From Candidatus Hodarchaeota archaeon (GTDB taxonomy: Archaea; Asgardarchaeota; Heimdallarchaeia; Hodarchaeales; Hodarchaeaceae), in NCBI GenBank assembly GCA_016840285.1, contig JAEOSR010000127.1:1-64000 (forward strand): a DNA stretch of 64,000 nucleotides, given 5' to 3'. Position numbers and translations under genes: made by a program. This document shows, in pieces, positions 24,555 through 33,423 of the stretch. Every line of letters starts with the position of its first letter. Positions within the stretch are counted from its first letter, which is position 1. The notes under the pieces are model-generated. The model saw only the letters and a program-made list of their open reading frames with translations. It had not been told where the DNA came from and made no database searches.

Positions 24555-25454
24555 ATGTCCTTAACACGCGAGGAACTTCATGATTTATTCCTGGCAGGAA
24601 AAGTAGTTCATTTGACAATGGATCAAATAGAAAAATATGTGAAACCTAGGGTTTCGATTGGTTCACTTTATGATACTATTGTTAAAATGATCACATCGAC
24701 AAAAGGAGTTGACTTAGCTTTCCCTCCTAATATTTCCATAAATGAATGTGCGGCTCATGATACAGCTGGACCAAGGGAAAAACGTGTCATTCCAAAAAAA
24801 GCCTTAGTAAAAATTGATATTGGGGCTACTGTTAATGGAATGCTTTCTGACACTGCTAAGACTTTTTCTACTGATGGAAAACATTCTCGTTTAATAAAAT
24901 CAGCCGAACACGCATTAGATAACGCTATTGATATTATAAAGCCTAATCTTCGCGTTAGTGAAATAGGAGCTGTAGTACAAGAAACAATTGAAAACTATGG
25001 TTTTAAGCCAATTTCAAATTTAACTGGGCATCAAATGGAGAAAGGTACACTTCATGCAGGTCTCTCAATACCAAGCATTAGATCTGTTCCCTTTGCTAAA
25101 AGATCAAAACTTAAAAAGGGCATGGTTCTTGCTATTGAACCCTTTAGTACACCAGGAAAGGCAGGGTATGTAGAAGAAGGACCAACAGCTCCATTAATTT
25201 ATTCATCAAAAGGAAACCCTAAAACAGATATTGGGAAGTTTCTTGTTAAAAGATACCAAAGGCTCCCTTTTTCTCTACGTTCAGCTACTCTTTACTTAAA
25301 GAATAAACACATCACGTCAGATAATCTAGGGGAAGTACTAAACAAAGATAATTTTCATGGGTACAGGCCATTAATTGAAAAAACTCGTGGTCTGGTTGCA
25401 CAAGCAGAACACACGATTTTAGTTACAAGTAATGGTACGAAAATGATTACTTAG
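24555..25454 (+). CDS. map: Methionine aminopeptidase, type II
   Basis: 299 residues, the usual archaeal length. Five metal ligands are visible: the two Asp in KIDIGATVNGMLSDTAKTF, His in LTGHQMEKGT, Glu in LAIEPFST and Glu in AQAEHTI. The ~65-residue insertion between the last two Glu, forming a helical subdomain, marks the type II class. It removes the initiator Met from nascent proteins in the cytoplasm and is probably essential. The N-terminus (LTREELHDLFLAGKVVH) fits the family. The stop codon is TAG. It follows the MFS gene by 80 bases and converges on the HEAT-repeat gene. Confidence 0.95.
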   Translation: MSLTREELHDLFLAGKVVHLTMDQIEKYVKPRVSIGSLYDTIVKMITSTKGVDLAFPPNISINECAAHDTAGPREKRVIPKKALVKIDIGATVNGMLSDTAKTFSTDGKHSRLIKSAEHALDNAIDIIKPNLRVSEIGAVVQETIENYGFKPISNLTGHQMEKGTLHAGLSIPSIRSVPFAKRSKLKKGMVLAIEPFSTPGKAGYVEEGPTAPLIYSSKGNPKTDIGKFLVKRYQRLPFSLRSATLYLKNKHITSDNLGEVLNKDNFHGYRPLIEKTRGLVAQAEHTILVTSNGTKMIT

Positions 25455-25475
25455 CTGTTAATCATCAAACAAGAG

Positions 25476-27503
25476 TCACTTGTCAGCTATTTCCTTTGTG
25501 ACCTTCTTTTTTTTGGCCATTTGAGCTTCAATATTTAATAGTGCAAGACTACTGAAATAGCGGATACTAGGATCCTTTTCTATCTTATATTGAATAATTT
25601 CAATCAGTTCTGGAACAGCTAATATCCCTCCCCGATAGCCGAGGGCTTCAGCTGCTAATTCACGAACAGTATAAATACGATCAGTCTTGATGGCTTTAAT
25701 TAACGCTGGTGTGATTAAAGAATCATACCCTTCAAAAGAATTGTAACCCTCAAAATGACCTAAAGCATGTGCACAAGTACTTCTTACTGTATTAGAATCA
25801 TCATTCTGGAGTAGTGAAATTAAGGTTTCAATTATTTCATAAGTATATTTTCTATTTGTGACTAGATCTGGTGAGTCAATTATCGCTGTGAGTAATTCAA
25901 CTGCTCGTTGGCGCCACTCATTCTCTAGATTTGGCTTTAAATAGCTTAGTGCTAGAGGAACATCGTCTATTTCCGCCCAAGAAGTCAATATTTCCAATAA
26001 AAACGATGTAATCTTATTATAAGCCTTTTCATACAAGAGTGATCGAATATGACTTATGTGATCTGTTGGTTCCAAATTTGATATAGCCCAAGCAGCCTGT
26101 CGTTGCACAAAGGCATCTTCATCATTTATTAACCTATCTAAGAGAAAGGGAAATGTTGAATCTTCTTTTAAATGTCCAAGAAATGAACAAATTGCTGCAC
26201 GAAGTGAGAAAGATTGTGAAGTTGCTAATGTTTCCTGAATTTGAGGAAGGTCAATTTCTAAAAAATTTTGGTCGTCTTTGAGGATATGTACGAACTCTTC
26301 CAACGCCTCAATCACTAATTCACGTAATGGAGTTCTATCTTTTCTGAATATTGTTAATAAACATGTTGCTGCGTCTGGCATAGAACTCATCCGAGCGAGT
26401 AATGCCACCATTCCACTTCGAATACTTGATGTTTGCTCAATTGATCCAGCTGCAGAGCAGATTCTTAGAATAAGCTCTGGAGATGTGGGTTGGATCTGTT
26501 CAATTGACCAGGCAGAAATGGATCGGACATATGAATCCTGATCCTCTAATCCTTTTAGAAGAGCAGCTAATGCTTGTTGAGATTTTAGATTACCCAACGC
26601 TTCAGCAGAAGCTTCTCGAACAAAAAAGCTTACATCAGTTTCTAGTGCCTCAGCCAGCTCAGGAAGAGCATCAAAGGATGAAATCGCTCCCAGTGCACTA
26701 GCAGCTGATGCTCGAACCACAGAAATTCCATCATATTTTAATTTTTCAATTAACAAAGGAGATAATTCAATGACTCCCCATTTACCAATAATTTCAATGG
26801 CTTTCTTTCGTAACTCGGGATTATGATCCGTTTCTACAATCAGTTCTAATAAATCAATTATTTCAGCATTATGAGTTTCTCCTAATGCATCTAATCCAAT
26901 TTTTCGGAGTTCTGACAGCTCATAAGTAATTTCAACAAGATCGATCAGATAATTCTGTAGATCTTCAGAGAGTTTTTGAGATTTTTGAGCAAGATGTAGA
27001 ATTCCTCGAAGAATAGAAGCTCTAATATCATCCTTGAAACGATATTTATGTAAAGCTTCCAATAGTGTTATTTCCGTAATTTTATCATTGCAGTATCCGA
27101 TTAATTCCAGACTATAGTTCAGGTGACGTTGGTCATCAATCATTTTTTTCAATCGAAGAGAGGTTGTGGTAGCTTCATTTTCCTCTGATACCTTACGAAG
27201 GGTTGAAGAGAGAGTGATAAAAAGTTTATTAAGTGTCACCTCATTTATTTCATCTTCAAACCAGTCCAACATTGCATCAAGCACCTCAAAATGACCTTCG
27301 AGACTCATTGCAATGATTTCTCTAACTTCTGGAGTGGGAGATTTAGATAAAGACATCAACTTCTGTATTATAAGATGTGAATTTCGTTGGGCAAGATGGG
27401 ACGCAATAAGGGCTTTTATTTGAATATCAGGATCTTCTTCAATTGTTTCTAAGAGTATATCATGAATTAAACCTATATCAGGTGATTCCACCCTTTCTTT
27501 CAC
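25476..27503 (-). CDS. HEAT-repeat protein (PBS-lyase type repeats)
   Basis: 675 residues made almost entirely of ~30-residue HEAT-like repeats such as VRASAASALGAISSFDALPE, VREASAEALGNLKSQQALAA and VRELAAEALGYRGGILAVPE. They form a superhelical scaffold. Families with this repeat include phycocyanobilin lyase-like proteins (where it was named) and many archaeal scaffolds. No catalytic domain is visible. The ends are charged, the C-terminus reading MAKKKKVTKEIADK. The partner is unknown. The gene stands alone. Confidence 0.88.
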   Translation of the reverse strand: MKERVESPDIGLIHDILLETIEEDPDIQIKALIASHLAQRNSHLIIQKLMSLSKSPTPEVREIIAMSLEGHFEVLDAMLDWFEDEINEVTLNKLFITLSSTLRKVSEENEATTTSLRLKKMIDDQRHLNYSLELIGYCNDKITEITLLEALHKYRFKDDIRASILRGILHLAQKSQKLSEDLQNYLIDLVEITYELSELRKIGLDALGETHNAEIIDLLELIVETDHNPELRKKAIEIIGKWGVIELSPLLIEKLKYDGISVVRASAASALGAISSFDALPELAEALETDVSFFVREASAEALGNLKSQQALAALLKGLEDQDSYVRSISAWSIEQIQPTSPELILRICSAAGSIEQTSSIRSGMVALLARMSSMPDAATCLLTIFRKDRTPLRELVIEALEEFVHILKDDQNFLEIDLPQIQETLATSQSFSLRAAICSFLGHLKEDSTFPFLLDRLINDEDAFVQRQAAWAISNLEPTDHISHIRSLLYEKAYNKITSFLLEILTSWAEIDDVPLALSYLKPNLENEWRQRAVELLTAIIDSPDLVTNRKYTYEIIETLISLLQNDDSNTVRSTCAHALGHFEGYNSFEGYDSLITPALIKAIKTDRIYTVRELAAEALGYRGGILAVPELIEIIQYKIEKDPSIRYFSSLALLNIEAQMAKKKKVTKEIADK

Positions 27504-27677
27504 CTATCAATCCATTCCTAGGAAATCCTGTTCAGGAATTCTTATTATACAAAATCATGATAATTAATTATTCATTTAATAATTCACCTAAAAGTAAATG
27601 AAAAAGAGTTTATAGCGATTCACAGTTTGAATGGCTACAATAATCTTTCCAAAAATTGACAAAGAAGGTTAGATAGG

Positions 27678-28481
27678 GTGCAAAGAGATAATAATGATAT
27701 AAGCAATGATAAATTATTTGAAAATCTCACACAAATCATGTTCTTTCCATCATGGAGCGGATTAATTCAGTCTGAATCATATTTAGGCTCATATTTAAAT
27801 CAACCAGTTCACAAGGTGTATAAAGATAATGTTATCCTATTACCAGATCTTGTATTAACAGGACAAGAAGAGAGCACGGGAAAACCTTTTATTTTTATCA
27901 CAGGAGTTGGGATGTATTACGTGCAGTTTGGTTTGTCCCCAGGCGAGATTATTACAGATTACCGTGAAATATCGGGGATCGTGCTGCCTTTGGAGATCTA
28001 TAACAAAGCACAAGATCTCTCTGGTTCAATAGTTAATTCTGAAAAGCTAGCAATGACTGAATATATGATTTCAATTCCTTTCTCCTTGTTACTCGCAAAA
28101 CAAACAACACAAATGTATCTCCGGGGGGTTATTGCCCGAAATGTATTGCACCCTTACAAGGATTGTTTCAATCAATTTTTATCTTCAATCTGTGGCAATC
28201 CCGATAGTTTAATCAAGGAAGATGGATTAAAGATTCTTTCAGGTGGACTATCTTCACAGATCTCTCTTCATACAAATGAACTTTTAACGGAAAAAGAATT
28301 AGAAAATTATTCCAAAATTACAGCTGGTCTAAAAACCATCCGACCTGACGTAGGGAAAGTGCTTTCTGATCTTCAACTCGATGATGAAACAATGAAAAGT
28401 GCAATATTTGAAAAAATTCGGCTTATTAAGATAGATTTTGTAGAAAAAGGTTATCCTCGTCTCTTAGACTGGGTTCCATAG
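27678..28481 (+). CDS. Hypothetical protein, 267 aa
   Basis: Start at GTG 27678, stop TAG. I do not recognise the family. The first half is beta-rich with aromatic and glycine turns (FFPSWSGLIQSESYLG, FIFITGVGMYYVQFGLSPGE); the second is helical and ends KGYPRLLDWVP. No signal peptide or transmembrane segment stands out. It sits between the divergent HEAT-repeat gene and the convergent hydrolase gene. Codon use looks like its neighbours, so it is probably a real gene. Confidence 0.6.
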   Translation: MQRDNNDISNDKLFENLTQIMFFPSWSGLIQSESYLGSYLNQPVHKVYKDNVILLPDLVLTGQEESTGKPFIFITGVGMYYVQFGLSPGEIITDYREISGIVLPLEIYNKAQDLSGSIVNSEKLAMTEYMISIPFSLLLAKQTTQMYLRGVIARNVLHPYKDCFNQFLSSICGNPDSLIKEDGLKILSGGLSSQISLHTNELLTEKELENYSKITAGLKTIRPDVGKVLSDLQLDDETMKSAIFEKIRLIKIDFVEKGYPRLLDWVP

Positions 28482-28527
28482 CTCCGAAAATCTGAGTGTA
28501 CTGAAAGTTAGTATCTCTCTCTCTTAT

Positions 28528-29301
28528 TTACAACATTTTGTGTTCTTTCTTCGTTACTTGAATTAGAAACTCATGGAGAAGCTCATTAAATTGCTCTGGA
28601 TGTTCATGAGTTATTCCATGATCGCCCTCAAGTTCGACTATTTTTGCTTGAGGTAAATGCTTTTTCAGAACTTTATATGTTATAGTAGGATTGACGGTAT
28701 CCTGATTACCGTGCATCATCATGATAGGAACATCTATCTGCTCAAGTTGTTGAAGGTATGAACTTGAGCGTTTATACTGTCGTTTTATGGAGACAAATGT
28801 TTTAAATTTCTGAATTCTCTTTACAATTCTCCATAGAACCGATATAATCAAGCTTCTATTCTCCCCACTTCGCTTTTCTTTCGCTAAAAAATTCCATGAT
28901 CTTGTTATCTCACCAAGAAAAGGTCTAGGACTCACAAGAACAATACCTCGGACGTCTTCTGGATATTTTATTGCGTACATTAAGGCTAGGGTGCCCCCTA
29001 TACTATAACCAACAAATATTGGCTTACGTCGAAGTTGGAGCTTATTTTTTAAGAGATCCTGCAAATCAAGAATATGATCAGAAGTTTGATGCTTTTCGAC
29101 CTTTTTCCCGACACTAGATCTACCGTAACCTCTTAAATCAGGTGCGATTAGCTGATAATTAGATGAAAAATGGACATCATTGAGTTGGAGTCCCCAATGG
29201 GTTTGAGAACTCCCCAAATAACCGTGAATGAACACAATGGGGTGACCATCCCCAGAGTGATGATAATATAGTTGGTAACCATCACGAGAGTAATAGGGCA
29301 T
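28528..29301 (-). CDS. Alpha/beta hydrolase (soluble)
   Basis: 257 residues of the classical hydrolase fold: oxyanion VFIHGYLGSSQTHWG, nucleophile elbow FVGYSIGGTLALM, acid in MHGNQDTVNP, and His in EGDHGITHEHPEQF. It has a cap segment around residues 130-185 (basic, RIQKFKTFVSIKR). Similar proteins hydrolyse esters or C-C bonds; the reaction is not identifiable. It starts at ATG 29301 with GCCCTGAAAAAG upstream, no canonical binding site. The function is inferred only at the superfamily level. Confidence 0.82.
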   Translation of the reverse strand: MPYYSRDGYQLYYHHSGDGHPIVFIHGYLGSSQTHWGLQLNDVHFSSNYQLIAPDLRGYGRSSVGKKVEKHQTSDHILDLQDLLKNKLQLRRKPIFVGYSIGGTLALMYAIKYPEDVRGIVLVSPRPFLGEITRSWNFLAKEKRSGENRSLIISVLWRIVKRIQKFKTFVSIKRQYKRSSSYLQQLEQIDVPIMMMHGNQDTVNPTITYKVLKKHLPQAKIVELEGDHGITHEHPEQFNELLHEFLIQVTKKEHKML

Positions 29302-29530
29302 CTTTTTCAGGGCTCCAAGGCTGTAAAACAGTTCTGATTTAGATTCGGGGATACTAAAAGGAAAGATACTAGATTACTTTGAGAGGTGGAATGAAACATT
29401 TGTTATTACTTTTTAAGTCTGAAAGGTTATTTCTTCCCAAATTATTGGAAATAATGATCTGAAGGCGATTTATGTCTACCAATTAATTAAAGTTCGAATC
29501 AATACCAAAGGGCAATTGATCTGATTTGCT

Positions 29531-31195
29531 ATGCGGATTCACAAAATAAGTCTACAAAATTTTCGTAGCATCCCTCATCTTAGGTTTGAAGATCTTCAAA
29601 ATCTAAATTGTTTTATTGGGGCTCATAATTCAGGGAAAACTAATATTTTAGATGGGATCTCTGCCTTTTGGGATCCTTTTATCAGAGCTAGGGTTCAACA
29701 AGACCATTTAAAGGAAGAAAGTACAGGCCAAATTATGCAGCAGGCTCCTCCAATCCTTTCATATATTAATGAATCTACTAACATTCGGGGAATGTTTGAA
29801 CTTGTGATCGATAAAAGCTTGGATTCGTGGCGCGAGAGTAGCTATCTTCGTGATATCTTCACGAAAACTGCTTTTCTTCATACTCAAAAACAATCATATG
29901 ATTTTTTCAACGAATTTCTTGAGAACTTAGAAACAAAGACAAGTCTTTCAAATATTTCTGCCTTTAAGTTTGATATGACTCTTTCCCAGGAGCAACTAAT
30001 GTTTATTGTTCAGGAATGCTTTTTAAGACTTAAAGACGGTGAATTACTGCCTTTCAAAGCAAATAACCTTCCAATAATCCAACAAGCAATTGGAACAGCA
30101 TTTCTTCGCCATTTTGACGAAACGACAGAACATAAGTTCCTAAACGAAAATATTTCCCGAATAATAAAGAACAAGGATTATAAGGCAATTACAGCAATTG
30201 AGAGTTTTTTAAAAGATGTTATCGGTCAAGAATTTGTCTTTGAGTTAGGACACGGTCAGATGGCTGAAGTTACAATTGAACAAGCTTTTACTACGCCTCT
30301 TTGGAGAATGTCAACTGGTACTCTAAGAATTATTTCATTAGCTTATCTTCTGACTGCAAGCCAACTAAATCAAATTATTATCATTGATGATCCAGGATTG
30401 TATCTGCATCCGAAAAGCGAACGAAGACTAGCCAGAAAGCTGGAAAATTTCTCAAATGAGAGACAAATCCTTTTCTCGACTCATTCAACTCGGTTACTCA
30501 TTGGTCATGCGTACCTAGTAGAGCTAATTAAAGGCTGGACTAAGGTTCGACCAATCCGAGGGGAAAAAACGATGAAAAAAGTAGTCAAATTGTTAGGCAT
30601 AAGACCTTCAGACTCCTTAGGTGCGGATGTTGTGGTTTTTGTTGAGGGAAAAACAGATACTCGAGTATTTCGAGTTTTTGAGAACCTCTTACAAGGTGAC
30701 CGAATGTCTCGAAACAGAGTTTCTTTTATTGGAGTAGGAGGGTGGACCAATATGAAGTTTATTATTTCTATTGAATTATTAAAGAGTAAATTCGTTCGGA
30801 GCCGTGCTCTAGCGATTACTGACGGAGATATCTATAATTCAGAGACTTATCTCAAAATAAAGAAGAATTGGACTTCAGTATTTCCCGAGAACACATTTTT
30901 CTCGTTAAAGGAAGAGTGTATTGAATCGTTATTCCTAAATAATCCTGTAATTTTTCAACGGGTATTAAAAAAGAAAAATGAATCTCTTACCTCCATAACT
31001 GAGATCCAAGAATTTATTAAGAGAAACAGGGAAAGAGGAATTTCTGATAAAACTATTACACGAAGTATCACAGAGAGATTTTTGGGTGGGAAACGTTATA
31101 AGGCCTCTGTGGCTGAACGTCTTGCAGGAAGCTTTAAAGTGAATGAAATCCCCGAATACTTAGCAAAATTCTTCAACGAATTCATTCTTAATTAG
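29531..31195 (+). CDS. OLD-family ATP-dependent endonuclease (ATPase plus TOPRIM)
   Basis: 554 residues. N-terminal ATPase: Walker A GAHNSGKTN, signature WRMSTGTLRIISLAYLL, Walker B QIIIIDDPGLYLHP, and H-loop LFSTHSTRLL. C-terminal TOPRIM: VVFVEGKTDTRVFRVF (acidic Glu) and AITDGDIYN (DxD-like). This is the class 1 OLD layout (no UvrD partner downstream). Such proteins cut DNA and are known in phage defence and repair. No GajB-type helicase follows, so a Gabija system is not supported. Ninety-five bases on is the Rag-like gene in the same orientation. Confidence 0.88.
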   Translation: MRIHKISLQNFRSIPHLRFEDLQNLNCFIGAHNSGKTNILDGISAFWDPFIRARVQQDHLKEESTGQIMQQAPPILSYINESTNIRGMFELVIDKSLDSWRESSYLRDIFTKTAFLHTQKQSYDFFNEFLENLETKTSLSNISAFKFDMTLSQEQLMFIVQECFLRLKDGELLPFKANNLPIIQQAIGTAFLRHFDETTEHKFLNENISRIIKNKDYKAITAIESFLKDVIGQEFVFELGHGQMAEVTIEQAFTTPLWRMSTGTLRIISLAYLLTASQLNQIIIIDDPGLYLHPKSERRLARKLENFSNERQILFSTHSTRLLIGHAYLVELIKGWTKVRPIRGEKTMKKVVKLLGIRPSDSLGADVVVFVEGKTDTRVFRVFENLLQGDRMSRNRVSFIGVGGWTNMKFIISIELLKSKFVRSRALAITDGDIYNSETYLKIKKNWTSVFPENTFFSLKEECIESLFLNNPVIFQRVLKKKNESLTSITEIQEFIKRNRERGISDKTITRSITERFLGGKRYKASVAERLAGSFKVNEIPEYLAKFFNEFILN

Positions 31196-31290
31196 ATTTC
31201 AAATAATGATTAGAAATTATTCAAATCGACAAAGTACTTAAGTAAATGTGAGTTTTTCAAGTAGGAGTAACCTGACTAGATGAGATTCTA

Positions 31291-32163
31291 ATGGGTAAGA
31301 TTTTAATTCTTGGATTACCAAAATCTGGAATATCCTCAATTTATCGAGAGTCCTATCAATCAATAACTGGTGCAGAGGATAATCCATATATGAAGCAGAT
31401 ACTTAAAGTTAAATCCCTTCAAAAAGTTCTTCAGATTGAATTCCATGAAGAAAATACAATGGAAATTTTGTCAAAGGATGAGATTAAAAGTATCTTCTCA
31501 AATGTTCAAGTGGTATTATGGGTCGTGGATATTAGTGATCAGCGAACTATCTCCACCTCTCTATTTCATTGGAAAAATGCATTGGATTATTTGAAGGAAT
31601 ATTCAACCTTTGCTTCAAAATTTGTCTGCTTTCATAAAACAGACTTAGTCACTGTAGAAGATAAAAATACACTCTTTAATTCTTTAAAGAATGATTTTCA
31701 AGCACATCTTGAAGGACAGGTGGATTTTTACTATACGTCTATAAAGGACGATTCGGTATTAGTAATGATGGCACAGATTATGAAAATAATTCATGAGTCA
31801 TCTTTCGAAATAAAACAAGCCCATAATAAAATTAACGAGTTTTTACAAACAAATGAGGACTTTTTTGGTGTTACAATACTTTCATCAGACGGACTACCCA
31901 TTATTGAAGTAGGGGAAAAGGTAGAATTTGTTATCTTACCTGCCAACTTATGGCTTGGTACCAATGAGCGATTGAAAGAAGCTTTTGGAATACACACACT
32001 AACATGTACAATTCATCTTGACGATCAGATTTTACTTTTCTTTGACATTGGTGTGGATCTACTTTTGACCACAGTCGCTAAGAAAGACGCTCCCTTACAA
32101 TTCTCTTTTATTAGAAGCGATATGTTGGCACAATCTCTCCGTGAAATCCTTAATGTTTCCTAA
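31291..32163 (+). CDS. Rag/Gtr-like GTPase-fold protein with roadblock-like C-terminus, degenerate nucleotide site
   Basis: 290 residues. The order resembles RagA/RagC: G1 region ILILGLPKSGISS (RagC-type GLRRSGKSS, but the P-loop Lys is Ile), SIFSNVQVVLWVVD matching the Rag strand after switch II, G4 CFHKTDLV (Rag uses HKxDLV), and G5 YYTSIKDDS (Rag SIWDET). The G3 DxxGQ is missing; the stretch reads LQIEFHEENTM. Residues ~180-290 (VTILSSDGLPIIEV...) form a roadblock-like tail as in Rag proteins. In eukaryotes Rags act in nutrient signalling at lysosomes. Here G1 and G3 are lost, so it may not hydrolyse GTP. It is next to an OLD nuclease with no clear link. Confidence 0.75.
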   Translation: MGKILILGLPKSGISSIYRESYQSITGAEDNPYMKQILKVKSLQKVLQIEFHEENTMEILSKDEIKSIFSNVQVVLWVVDISDQRTISTSLFHWKNALDYLKEYSTFASKFVCFHKTDLVTVEDKNTLFNSLKNDFQAHLEGQVDFYYTSIKDDSVLVMMAQIMKIIHESSFEIKQAHNKINEFLQTNEDFFGVTILSSDGLPIIEVGEKVEFVILPANLWLGTNERLKEAFGIHTLTCTIHLDDQILLFFDIGVDLLLTTVAKKDAPLQFSFIRSDMLAQSLREILNVS

Positions 32164-32268
32164 GAACCTTCATGTCTTTATCTCAGAACATGTACAATTG
32201 GTACAAGAACCACCAAGTCAGAACATAAAGAATAATTAGGAACCAAGATATAACATTCACAAAATCCT

Positions 32269-33420
32269 TTATTTTAGCTTCTCCTCTTGACCAAAATCAC
32301 GATATAGAGAGAATTCTTCAAGTATTTCCTTGTCTCTAGAAGTACTTTTATCAGCTATAACACGAGCAAGAAGTTCACCTAGTCCTGGGCCAATCATATA
32401 ACCTTGACCACACATACCTACCGCATTGATATATCCCTCAATCTCCTTTATCGGACCCAGAATGGGATTCCCATCTAGAGTCATTGGATATATACCGCGC
32501 CATGTCCTACGTACTTTAATATTCTTGAGTCTTGGAAGTAAATTAATCATTCTTTTCGCGACTTGTGGTAGAAAAACGCTAGTTTCCCTTCTATCTCTCC
32601 CAACAATGGGGGGTTCAGGTGTAAGACAAAAAATGATCTTTCCTTCTCTGTTCTGATAAAAATAATAATTTTTAGATCCTTCTGAAGGTCGTATATCAAC
32701 AACCATTGGCGAAAAGAATCGTTTAACTGGTTCTGTAATACCAGCTTCATGGGATTCGGGTATTACTAGAACATCGCTTCCAACCATTTGAGCAATATCT
32801 CTTCCATGAGCCCCTGCGGCATTAATTATATTTTGGGACTGATATGATTCTTTAGATGTTTTTACAGCCGTTACTTGGTTATTAATTGTTTGTATGTCAA
32901 TAACTTCTTCATTGAACTTAAAATCTACCCCTAGATTCCGTGCTTGACGATAAAAAGCATTTATAGCTAATAATGGAGAAGCATTACCATCCTCAGGTGA
33001 AAAAGTCCCTCCAAGGAGCCTTTCATCATTAATTCCTGGAATTAGATCTCTGATTTTATCTGGATCAACAAAATTTATATTTAAACCATTTTGTTTCTGA
33101 TATAGTACAGTGTCCTTTAACAACTGTTCATGAGCTTCATTAAAAGCTAAAAAGGAATAACCCCCTTGAATCCACTCTATATCATCACCAAATGTTTCTT
33201 CCCATGCCGAGAATATTTCTATTGATCGTTGGCATGTCCAAATCTTTCCTTTCTGAGAGTGAGTTGCTCTAATCCCTCCAATAGCGTGTTTGTTATCACC
33301 ACAACCTACTGAGGGAGCACTGTCGAGCACTAAAGTTTTAACGTCATAGTTACCCATTGCAAATGCCGTTGGGACTCCTACACTACCCGCTCCAATGATA
33401 ATGCAGTCGTAATCTGCCAC
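32269..33420 (-). CDS. DAO-family FAD-dependent oxidoreductase (amine dehydrogenase beta-type subunit)
   Basis: 383 residues. An N-terminal dinucleotide-binding motif (IIGAGSVGVPTAFAMG) begins it, with the family pattern continuing through CGDNKHAIGGIRATH and the C-terminal GNPILGPIKEIEGYINAVGMCGQGYMIGPGLGELLA. This is the glycine/sarcosine oxidase and proline dehydrogenase beta fold, oxidising a secondary or primary amine with FAD. The start is GTG 33420, four bases from the stop of the upstream alpha subunit, so the two are co-translated. Together they resemble archaeal dye-linked L-proline dehydrogenase or hydroxyproline/sarcosine enzymes; the substrate cannot be told. Confidence 0.85.
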   Translation of the reverse strand: MADYDCIIIGAGSVGVPTAFAMGNYDVKTLVLDSAPSVGCGDNKHAIGGIRATHSQKGKIWTCQRSIEIFSAWEETFGDDIEWIQGGYSFLAFNEAHEQLLKDTVLYQKQNGLNINFVDPDKIRDLIPGINDERLLGGTFSPEDGNASPLLAINAFYRQARNLGVDFKFNEEVIDIQTINNQVTAVKTSKESYQSQNIINAAGAHGRDIAQMVGSDVLVIPESHEAGITEPVKRFFSPMVVDIRPSEGSKNYYFYQNREGKIIFCLTPEPPIVGRDRRETSVFLPQVAKRMINLLPRLKNIKVRRTWRGIYPMTLDGNPILGPIKEIEGYINAVGMCGQGYMIGPGLGELLARVIADKSTSRDKEILEEFSLYRDFGQEEKLK

Positions 33421-33423
33421 TGA

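Noticed and set aside
29480..29520. tRNA-like TpsiC element (AGTTCGAATCAAT)
   Set aside because: No acceptor stem, D-arm or anticodon arm can be paired around it.
29531..31195. Gabija defence system
   Set aside because: The OLD-type nuclease fits GajA broadly, but no UvrD-like GajB follows; the next gene is a Rag-like protein.
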